Source of the DNA: Pedobacter polysacchareus
GTDB taxonomy: Bacteria > Bacteroidota > Bacteroidia > Sphingobacteriales > Sphingobacteriaceae
Reading direction: 5' to 3'
DNA length: 64,000 nt
NCBI RefSeq assembly: GCF_019802255.1
Contig: NZ_JAHYSS010000007.1
Location: 62,001 to 126,000 of the forward strand
Below the pieces are notes generated by a model that saw only the letters and a list, made by a program, of their open reading frames with translations, had not been told where the DNA came from and did not search any database. A program made the position numbers and the translations under genes. Numbering within the stretch: position 1 is the stretch's first letter; every line of letters begins with the position of its first letter. Below, in pieces: positions 36,177 through 42,173 of this stretch.

Positions 36177-36198
36177 GACACAACAAAATCTAAATGCA

Positions 36199-36456
36199 AT
36201 GGCTAAATCATGGTATGTTTTTATGGGTAGTGGAGACCCTACACTATTTTCCAACTACATGAAAATAACGGTTAAACATTCCTGCTTATGTGGAAATCAT
36301 ATTTGCGCCATCTATTCAGAAGGTGACGACAAACAACCAGAAAATCCTCTATCTCCCCAATTACAGGAATATATTAAAAAAGCAATGATCACTGGACAAC
36401 TACAACCAGACTACCCTCTTGGTGCTAAAAAGTATGTGTATTTAAGGTATAAATAA
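36199..36456 (+). CDS. Small cysteine-containing protein, member 1 of a local family
   Basis: 85 residues, no signal peptide. It shares the plan of the proteins at 39007, 39481 and 39945: an N-terminal WY aromatic pair, GSGDPTLFSNYMK (compare GVGDPxLPGSYxK), a Cys segment CLCGNHICAIYS (Cys29, 31, 36), a proline-rich middle, a helix LQEYIKKAMI and a C-terminal KKYVYLRYK (compare RFVYVKN). First gene of an operon with three GT2 genes and the divergent member at 38561, driven by site D. No known family recognised. It could be a substrate, chaperone or signal for the linked transferases; all are guesses. Confidence 0.75.
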   Translation: MAKSWYVFMGSGDPTLFSNYMKITVKHSCLCGNHICAIYSEGDDKQPENPLSPQLQEYIKKAMITGQLQPDYPLGAKKYVYLRYK

Positions 36457-36473
36457 CCATAAACTATTTGATT

Positions 36474-37163
36474 ATGACACTATCCTCTCCACTAATCTCT
36501 TGTATCTGTATTACAGACAATAGACCTGAGCTCCTTCAGAAAGCAATTAATTGTTTCAAATCGCAAAATTATCTAAATAAAGAATTGGTAATTTCTTATC
36601 CAAAAAATGACCATCTCAGCAAAAAGGTAATTTCCAATGAACAAAATACCACGCTCAAAATTATGAGTATAGAAAGAGAGGAAGACTGTTCATTAGGAGA
36701 AGCTAGAAATCAAGCCATAAAAAAATCCAATGGAGAATATGTATGCACCTGGGATGATGATGATTGGCATCACCCCAGTCGGATTTCCTATCAATACAAT
36801 AGTATTGAAAATAAGGGGGAAGGTTATCAGGCCAGTATCCTAACACGCATATTGTTATATGATGAAATCAAAAACGAAACCTACTATTCTTTCAACTATA
36901 CATGGGAAGGAACGATACTCTGTAGAAAAGTTATTCTCCTTCAAAATCAATATCGCCATAGTAATCAAGGTGAAGATTCCCATGTGATTGGTTTTCTCCG
37001 CAGCAAAAAACAATTGCTATTGCTGGATCAGGCACCCTTTTTATACATCTATATCCATCATGGTAAAAATACCTGGAACTATGACCGCTTTAAATTTTTC
37101 ATGTCCAATAGCCTCCTGCTAAAAGGAGAAGAAAAAGAACAAGTACTTAGTTTCATGAATTAA
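36474..37163 (+). CDS. GT2 family glycosyltransferase (type II subgroup)
   Basis: 229 residues from ATG 36474 (a TTG two codons earlier is in frame). PLISCICITDNRPELLQKAINCF, then REEDCSLGEARNQAIKKSNGEYVCTWDDDDWHHP, the metal-binding segment. Very like the enzyme at 23865, with shared SYPKND/SYPSHD, WEGTILC/WSGTLLC and LFIYIHHG/YLYVYIYHG patterns. Second gene of the site D operon, 17 nt after the small protein. Soluble. Sugar and acceptor unknown. Confidence 0.85.
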   Translation: MTLSSPLISCICITDNRPELLQKAINCFKSQNYLNKELVISYPKNDHLSKKVISNEQNTTLKIMSIEREEDCSLGEARNQAIKKSNGEYVCTWDDDDWHHPSRISYQYNSIENKGEGYQASILTRILLYDEIKNETYYSFNYTWEGTILCRKVILLQNQYRHSNQGEDSHVIGFLRSKKQLLLLDQAPFLYIYIHHGKNTWNYDRFKFFMSNSLLLKGEEKEQVLSFMN

Positions 37164-37197
37164 ATCAATCTCACTCCTTTCACTTAATGTATTTATT

Positions 37198-37860
37198 ATG
37201 ATTTTACCATTAGTCAGCTGTATCATGCCAACGGCCAACAGACAAAAATTTATTCCATTGGCCATTGAATATTTTAAAGCGCAAGATTATGCAAATGCAG
37301 AACTTGTCATTATTGATGACGGCATAGCGCCTGCTACACATTTAATACCTGATGATCCTAAAATCAGATACTTTTATACTGAGCCCTTAGGCACTATTGG
37401 TGTAAAACGAAATTATGCTTGTGAACAAGCAAACGGGGAAATTATTATGCATTGGGATGATGATGATTGGTATGCCCCAGACTGGATTACCAGACAAGTC
37501 GTTGCTTTGAACACTTCTGCTGCCGACATCACCGGATTGAATCAAGTCATATTCTATTCTCCCTCCGTAGAGAAACGCTGGCTCTATCAAGATTTAGATT
37601 TAGAGAAACCATGGATATGCGGTGCAACAATGGCTTATCATAAATCATTTTGGCAAGAACACCCATTTTTAGACATTCAGGTAGGAGAAGACTATGATTT
37701 TGTTTGGAATACTGGTGCCAGAACTTTTGCTATGGGATATATGAACGGCTTTGTTGCCATCCTTCATGCCCACAATACCAGCATAAAACCCGTAGAGGAT
37801 ATCCGTCATAAAAAAAATGGAACCAGATGGCAATCCTCAGATAAAACACCCACATCATGA
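37198..37860 (+). CDS. GT2 family glycosyltransferase (type I subgroup)
   Basis: 220 residues. VSCIMPTANRQKFIPLAIEYFKAQDY, AELVIIDDG (first nucleotide-sugar Asp pair), IGVKRNYACEQANGEIIMHWDDDDWYAPDW (Asp87-90 metal site), and GEDYDFVWNTGA towards the C-terminus as the likely catalytic-base ED. Short for GT2 and without a membrane helix. It shares a 50-nt stretch of identical DNA with the next gene (37438-37487 and 38097-38146), so the two are a recent duplication or have exchanged sequence. Overlaps the next start by 4 nt (ATGA). Confidence 0.85.
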   Translation: MILPLVSCIMPTANRQKFIPLAIEYFKAQDYANAELVIIDDGIAPATHLIPDDPKIRYFYTEPLGTIGVKRNYACEQANGEIIMHWDDDDWYAPDWITRQVVALNTSAADITGLNQVIFYSPSVEKRWLYQDLDLEKPWICGATMAYHKSFWQEHPFLDIQVGEDYDFVWNTGARTFAMGYMNGFVAILHAHNTSIKPVEDIRHKKNGTRWQSSDKTPTS

Positions 37861-38549
37861 GTAATCCCTATGTTTCCTGTATTATGCCTACGGCGAATAG
37901 AGCTAAATTTATTCCTTTAGCAATTGATAATTTTTTAAATCAAGATTATCGCAATGCGGAACTCATCATTATTGATGATGGAAAGGAACCTGTGGAGAGC
38001 CTAGTCACTAAAAACCATCGAATCAGATACTTTTATCAAGAAAGAGTTACCTCGATTGGCCTAAAACGCAATTTTGCATGTGAGAAAGCAAAAGGAGAAA
38101 TTATTATGCATTGGGATGATGATGATTGGTATGCCCCAGACTGGATCACTAAACAATTAGTCGCAATTGAATCTTCAGGAGCTGACATCTGTGGCTTAAA
38201 TAATATTTTATTTTTTTCACCACTAGTTGGAAAATTCTGGAGGGCAACTGATCAAAAAACAGAACAGCCCTGGCTGGCTGGTGCAACAATGGTTTATAAA
38301 AAGAAGTTTTGGCAACAGCATCCATTTAAAGATCTACAAATTGGAGAAGATTATGACTACATCTGGAATACCGGAGCAAGCATCTTTGCCCATGATTATA
38401 TAGATGGATTCATCGCAACTCTCCATGCCCACAATACTACTTTAAAACCTTTCGAAGATGCAAGGCATAAAAAACATGCTTCTGCATTGATGAATGTTAC
38501 GTATGAGGGGAAAGCTGAAAACCCAGAAAAGAGTAAGCCTAATCATTAA
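37857..38549 (+). CDS. GT2 family glycosyltransferase (type I subgroup), paralogue
   Basis: 230 residues, same plan as its neighbour: VSCIMPTANRAKFIPLAIDNF, AELIIIDDG, IGLKRNFACEKAKGEIIMHWDDDDWYAPDW, GEDYDYIWNTGA. Its ATG overlaps the stop of the preceding gene (ATGA). The C-terminal tail after HNTTLKPFEDARHKKH differs. Fourth gene of the operon from site D. The pair may add successive sugars to one acceptor; that is inference. Confidence 0.85.
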   Translation: MSNPYVSCIMPTANRAKFIPLAIDNFLNQDYRNAELIIIDDGKEPVESLVTKNHRIRYFYQERVTSIGLKRNFACEKAKGEIIMHWDDDDWYAPDWITKQLVAIESSGADICGLNNILFFSPLVGKFWRATDQKTEQPWLAGATMVYKKKFWQQHPFKDLQIGEDYDYIWNTGASIFAHDYIDGFIATLHAHNTTLKPFEDARHKKHASALMNVTYEGKAENPEKSKPNH

Positions 38550-38560
38550 AAAACACTTTT

Positions 38561-38857
38561 ATGCCTTGGTATCAACTTATCAATAATGAACTGGACATCT
38601 GTAGCCCGGAGAGTTACAAAATATTAGACACTGTACCTGAAACTGTTGACGGACCATATCTATCTGCAATTTTTGCTGATGAGATCCCTAATGATCCAGA
38701 TCGCAAACCAGACCTGGAAGGCACTCCTGGCCTATTATTTTACATCATTCGGGCGTTGGCTAGACAAAAAGGACAGCCTGTTTCTGTATTTCCTCCAGTT
38801 CCTTTAGAAGTGAGGATGTCTATACAACCTGCATGTGGAAAAATTGAAGAAAAATAA
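38561..38857 (+). CDS. Small protein, probable divergent member of the local Cys-protein family
   Basis: 98 residues, no signal peptide. MPWYQLINN at the start, SPESYKIL, GPYLSAIFADEIPNDP and LLFYIIRALARQ line up in order with WYxY, PGSYxK, ICAIYLDDxxxxP and VLTYIANA of the proteins at 39007-40190. The paired cysteines are absent from the core; the Cys residues are at 13 and near the end. Last gene of the site D operon, 11 nt after a GT2 gene, and followed at 38871 by site E. Homology is my visual alignment and needs a profile test. Confidence 0.55.
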   Translation: MPWYQLINNELDICSPESYKILDTVPETVDGPYLSAIFADEIPNDPDRKPDLEGTPGLLFYIIRALARQKGQPVSVFPPVPLEVRMSIQPACGKIEEK

Positions 38858-38870
38858 TTAATTCATGTTT

Positions 38871-38914
38871 GGGTCATTTGGCCCTATCTCTAAAATAAAC
38901 AACATGTAAATTAG
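38871..38914 (+). promoter_or_regulatory. Site E: GGGTCATTTGGCCC palindrome plus -7 box
   Basis: GGGTCATTTGGCCC (38871-38884), 22 nt, then TAAATTAG (38907-38914). It precedes the three tandem small-protein genes, with a long leader (~85 nt) before the first start at 39007. Confidence 0.65.
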
Positions 38915-38920
38915 TATAAG

Positions 38921-39006
38921 AATTAAGGGAGGTCCGAAAACCCTGAACAGAGTAGGATTAAAATAAAGTTTTTATTGTTTTTTGATATATAAAAACATTA
39001 TAGATT
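38921..39006 (+). repeat. Leader repeat copy 1 (structured 5' UTR)
   Basis: First of three related leaders, each placed directly before a small-protein gene. Shared blocks: GGxCCGAAAA, AACAGAGTAGG, AAGTTTTTATTG and a terminal hairpin. Here the hairpin is TGTTTTT (38976-38982) with AAAAACA (38991-38997), 9 nt before the ATG. AGGG (38926-38929) can pair with CCCT (38941-38944) around the CCGAAAA block. Confidence 0.6.
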
Positions 39007-39252
39007 ATGCCAAATTGGTATGCTTACAATGGGTTTGGAGACCCCTCTCTTCCTGGAAGTTACATTAAAACTAATGCTAAAATAAACTGCTTAACAGGAG
39101 GATGTATGATATGTGCAATCTATTTAGATGATACAGCAAATGTTCCCAGCAGTGTATCTGCCGTTTTAACTTACATAGCGAACACATTAGTGAGTTTAAC
39201 GCCTCAACCAGCTGAAGGAATACCTTTTGTTTATGTAAAAAACTGCTTTTAG
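39007..39252 (+). CDS. Small cysteine-containing protein, member 2
   Basis: 81 residues, no signal peptide. NWYAYNGFGDPSLPGSYIK, then Cys28, Cys33 and Cys36 in CLTGGCMICAIYLDDTANVP, a helix SAVLTYIANTLV, and a C-terminal VYVKNCF with a fourth Cys. Differs from members 3 and 4 by the two extra cysteines. First of three tandem copies of a leader-plus-gene unit of about 470 nt, apparently under site E. No known family. It has no double-Gly leader or core peptide layout, so a typical RiPP precursor is unlikely. Confidence 0.75.
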   Translation: MPNWYAYNGFGDPSLPGSYIKTNAKINCLTGGCMICAIYLDDTANVPSSVSAVLTYIANTLVSLTPQPAEGIPFVYVKNCF

Positions 39253-39282
39253 CATATTCTTTCCATTGAACAAAACTAAATC

Positions 39283-39309
39283 ATTTGCTATCCGATATCC
39301 ATAGCAAAT
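39283..39309 (+). other. Perfect hairpin between small-protein genes 2 and 3
   Basis: ATTTGCTAT (39283-39291) pairs with ATAGCAAAT (39301-39309) around a 9-nt loop. No T run follows, so it is more likely an RNA processing or stabilising element than a terminator. Confidence 0.5.
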
Positions 39310-39364
39310 TATCAACTCCTGTTTAAATCTAAAATTTGTCTGCAGCATATGATTAAGATTAAAA

Positions 39365-39480
39365 AAAGAGTAACGATAGTCAGCTAGTAACTGACAAAAG
39401 GAGGATACCGAAAATCCCTAACAGAGTAGGTAAAATTGAAAGTTTTTATTGCTTTTTGATTTATAAAAGCATTACATATT
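39365..39480 (+). repeat. Leader repeat copy 2 (structured 5' UTR)
   Basis: Near-identical to copy 3. GTCAG/CTGAC hairpin (39379-39394 region), AAAGGAGGATACCGAAAATCC, AACAGAGTAGG, then TGCTTTT (39450-39456) paired with AAAAGCA (39465-39471), 9 nt before the ATG. Relative to copy 1 the terminal stem has changed T-A to C-G while keeping pairing. Confidence 0.65.
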
Positions 39481-39732
39481 ATGGCTAATTGGTATTCTTA
39501 CGACGGAGTTGGAGACCCAGCTCTTCCCGGTAGTTATTACAAAATGGCAGTCAATCCAAACTGTCTTTCAGGTGGTAGTATTATTTGTGCTATTTATTTA
39601 GATGATACTGCAAATGTTCCAAGCAATATTTCTGCGGTTTTAACTTATATCGCTAATGCACAGGCTACACTGGTTTCTCAACCTCCAGGTGCAGATCGTC
39701 GTTTTGTTTACGTTAAAAATTTAACTTCTTAA
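39481..39732 (+). CDS. Small cysteine-containing protein, member 3
   Basis: 83 residues. NWYSYDGVGDPALPGSYYKMAVNPN, then Cys28 and Cys36 in CLSGGSIICAIYLDDTANVP, SAVLTYIANAQATLVSQPP, and RRFVYVKNLTS. About 85% identical by eye to member 4, and to member 2 outside the Cys region. No signal peptide or membrane helix. The conserved Cys pair seven residues apart could form a disulfide, bind metal or be modified. Preceded by leader copy 2. Confidence 0.75.
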   Translation: MANWYSYDGVGDPALPGSYYKMAVNPNCLSGGSIICAIYLDDTANVPSNISAVLTYIANAQATLVSQPPGADRRFVYVKNLTS

Positions 39733-39829
39733 AGATTATTGTGATTTGTTTTTTATTAACAAACACCACAAAACATCAATGCGCGCTATATATACAAATT
39801 CTGTATGTAGCAAGTGATTAAGATTTAAA

Positions 39830-39944
39830 AAGAGTAAAGATAGTCAGTTAGTAACTGGCAAAAGGAGGAGACCGAAAATCCTTAACAGAGTAGGTAAAAA
39901 TGAAAGTTTTTATTGCTTTTTGATTTATAAAAGCATTATTCATT
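39830..39944 (+). repeat. Leader repeat copy 3 (structured 5' UTR)
   Basis: Same blocks as copy 2. AAGGA and TCCTT flank the GGAGACCGAAAA segment with 5-bp pairing. The terminal hairpin TGCTTTT (39914-39920) with AAAAGCA (39929-39935) ends 9 nt before the ATG at 39945. The 39733-39829 gap before it contains TTTGTT...AACAAA (about 39747-39765) as a weak hairpin and nothing else. Confidence 0.65.
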
Positions 39945-40190
39945 ATGGCTAATTGGTTTGCTTACAATGGAGTTGGAGATCCCACTCTACCTGGTAGTTA
40001 TTACAAAATGGCAGTCAATCCAAACTGTCTTACAGGCGGTAGCATTATTTGTGCTATTTATTTAGATGATAGTGCAAATGTTCCAAGCAGTGTTTCTGCG
40101 GTTTTAACTTATATCGCTAATGCACAAGCTACGCTGGTCTCTCAACCTGCTGATGGATTCCAACGCTTTGTTTACGTTAAAGATCTGTAG
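39945..40190 (+). CDS. Small cysteine-containing protein, member 4
   Basis: 81 residues. NWFAYNGVGDPTLPGSYYK, Cys28 and Cys36 in CLTGGSIICAIYLDDSANVP, SAVLTYIANAQATLVSQPA, and RFVYVKDL. Closest to member 3. Tandem duplication has copied the leader as well as the coding part, which suggests that the leader matters for expression. Ends before a strong terminator at 40223. Function unknown; the association with GT2 genes through promoter sites D and E is the only clue. Confidence 0.75.
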   Translation: MANWFAYNGVGDPTLPGSYYKMAVNPNCLTGGSIICAIYLDDSANVPSSVSAVLTYIANAQATLVSQPADGFQRFVYVKDL

Positions 40191-40222
40191 TAATTAACGA
40201 TTGTATTTATTAAAATCGAACT

Positions 40223-40258
40223 CCCGGGAAATTACCTTTCCCGGGTTTATTGTTTTTA
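40223..40258 (+). terminator. Terminator closing the small-protein array
   Basis: CCCGGGAAA (40223-40231) pairs with TTTCCCGGG (40237-40245), loop TTACC, then TTTATTGTTTTT. Confidence 0.9.
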
Positions 40259-40282
40259 TACAAAAAATACATAATTTTATTC

Positions 40283-40861
40283 ATGACCTCCTATCATTCA
40301 TTTTCAGACTTCGAGTTAACCACTTTATTAAAAAAGGGCGACCTAATCGCTTTTAATGAAATATATGGGCGGTTTCAAGGTCTATTATATATCTATGCCT
40401 GCAAAATTGTTAAAAACAACGATGATGCGGAAGATATAGTGCAAGAGGTTTTTTTGTATCTATGGGATAAAAGATTTACCATTACCATTAATAATTCAAT
40501 CTCCGTTTACCTATATAAAGCTGTACAATATAAATTCATGAATTTGCTGGATCATAAAAAAGTAAGGTCCGACTACAATGAGTCATTAAATAAATTTATT
40601 GATCAAGGTGAATTTATTACAGACTTTCACATTAGACAAAAAGAATTTAGCAAAATAATTGAACAGGAAATAGCCGCTTTACCTGAAAAAATGCGGGAAA
40701 TCTTTGAGCTGAGTAGAAAAGCTAATTTATCAAGAAAGGAAATAGCAGAAAAACTAAACCTCTCGGAAAAAACAGTTAAAAATCAAATCAACAATGCATT
40801 AAAGATATTAAGAAGTAGATTGACCCTTTTCGCGTTCTTACTGTTATTACTCAATAAATAA
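40283..40861 (+). CDS. ECF sigma factor (FecI/SusC-associated type)
   Basis: 192 residues from ATG 40283; the frame is open from 40250, but those extra codons overlap the terminator tail. Sigma region 2: FNEIYGRFQGLLYIYACKIVKNNDDAEDIVQEVFLYLWDKR. Region 4: LPEKMREIFELSRKANLSRKEIAEKLNLSEKTVKNQINNALKILRS. A hydrophobic tail (LTLFAFLLLLLNK) is common in the Bacteroidota group. It is followed by a FecR anti-sigma gene and SusC/SusD, the standard trans-envelope signalling arrangement. Expected to turn on the downstream operon when substrate is bound. Confidence 0.9.
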   Translation: MTSYHSFSDFELTTLLKKGDLIAFNEIYGRFQGLLYIYACKIVKNNDDAEDIVQEVFLYLWDKRFTITINNSISVYLYKAVQYKFMNLLDHKKVRSDYNESLNKFIDQGEFITDFHIRQKEFSKIIEQEIAALPEKMREIFELSRKANLSRKEIAEKLNLSEKTVKNQINNALKILRSRLTLFAFLLLLLNK

Positions 40862-40925
40862 TTTTTTTTTTTTCATCTGGGCCTTTATACCATTTAAACT
40901 TACTTAGTTATATAAAGGGGGTTTA

Positions 40926-42062
40926 ATGAAAAAATATAAGCCAGAAGAACTAATTCATAATTATCTAAATGGTACTGCTTCAAACGAAGAACGTATTATC
41001 GTGGAAAGTTGGCATATTCAAGATATAAAAGACAGCGAATACCTTCCTTCCAAAGAACATATTACGGATGCTCATAAAAGAATTTGGGACAAAATAGACT
41101 CCCGAATTCATAGAGATCAGCGTAAAGTGGTCTCCAAAAAACTACGGTCAAGAGTTGCAATTGCAGCATCCTTAGTTCTTATCAGTTCGATCGTAACATA
41201 TAATTATTTAAAACCGCTTCCAAAATCATCAGATCACATTATCATACAAAATGATGTCCTAGCAGGTGGGAATAGGGCAATTCTTACTTTAAATAATGGC
41301 CAAAGAATTATTCTGAACCAAACTAGTAAAGAATTGATAGCTGTTCAAGGGGGAATAAGCATTAGAAAATCAAATGGTTTACTAATTTACGATCTACACA
41401 AAAAAAATAGTACATATAATAGTACAAGTATAAACAGACTGGAAACACCAAGAGGAGGTAAATACCAGATTCTCTTGCCTGATGGAACCAAAGTATGGTT
41501 AAACTCGGCTTCAATTCTAACTTATCCGAATTCATTTAAAGGTTCAGAACGAAAGGTAAGCCTGAAAGGCGAGGCTTATTTTGAAGTGGCAAGAGATAAG
41601 AAGAGGACCTTTAAAGTAGTCTGCGAAAGCCAAACAATAGAAGTCCTCGGTACCCATTTCAACATTAAATCTTACGAGGATGAATATCAAACCCAAACTA
41701 CATTAGCAAAAGGAAAGGTTAAAATCTTAAAAGGACTACAATATAAAATACTAAAGCCAGGACAAGCCGCATTTACTTCTAAAAATTCAAAAACTATTCA
41801 AATTGAGAGTACTGACCTGGAAAAAGATCTTGCATGGAAAAATAATGAATTCATTTTTAATGGAGATGACTTGATGAGCATCATGAGAGAAGTATCTAGA
41901 TGGTACGATGTAAAAGTTATTTACAAAGGGGATTTTAATGAACAAAAATATTTTGGAGTAGTATCCAGATCAAAAAACATATCAGAAGTACTAAAAATGC
42001 TCCAACTCACTGGTAAAATCAATTTCAAAATAGAAGGAAGGAGGATTACACTTATGAATTAA
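40926..42062 (+). CDS. FecR-family anti-sigma factor
   Basis: 378 residues. Cytoplasmic N-terminal ~85 residues (YLNGTASNEERIIVESWH), one membrane helix (VAIAASLVLISSIVTYNYL), and a periplasmic part containing the FecR signature RLETPRGGKYQILLPDGTKVWLNSASILTYP, EAYFEVARDKKRTFKVVCE and IEVLGTHFNI. The DUF4974-like C-terminal end is VSRWYDVKVIY...KMLQLTGKINFKIEGRRI. It binds the ECF sigma from 40283 and receives the signal from the STN domain of the SusC protein. Spacing of 64 nt to the sigma gene. Strong call. Confidence 0.92.
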   Translation: MKKYKPEELIHNYLNGTASNEERIIVESWHIQDIKDSEYLPSKEHITDAHKRIWDKIDSRIHRDQRKVVSKKLRSRVAIAASLVLISSIVTYNYLKPLPKSSDHIIIQNDVLAGGNRAILTLNNGQRIILNQTSKELIAVQGGISIRKSNGLLIYDLHKKNSTYNSTSINRLETPRGGKYQILLPDGTKVWLNSASILTYPNSFKGSERKVSLKGEAYFEVARDKKRTFKVVCESQTIEVLGTHFNIKSYEDEYQTQTTLAKGKVKILKGLQYKILKPGQAAFTSKNSKTIQIESTDLEKDLAWKNNEFIFNGDDLMSIMREVSRWYDVKVIYKGDFNEQKYFGVVSRSKNISEVLKMLQLTGKINFKIEGRRITLMN

Positions 42063-42173
42063 CTATACCTTATTTATCATAAAGCATAAAAAAACCGGAG
42101 GTGTCTACCCCCCGGCAAAATTCGGCTTTAATCAAGAAAATCAACTTAACCACTGCCTGGTACCCGTCGGTTC

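Noticed and set aside
39007-40190. Classical RiPP precursor array (lanthipeptide, graspetide or similar)
   Set aside because: No double-Gly or other leader cleavage site, sequence conservation runs over the whole length, and no lanthionine synthetase, ATP-grasp, radical SAM or peptidase-transporter gene is adjacent.
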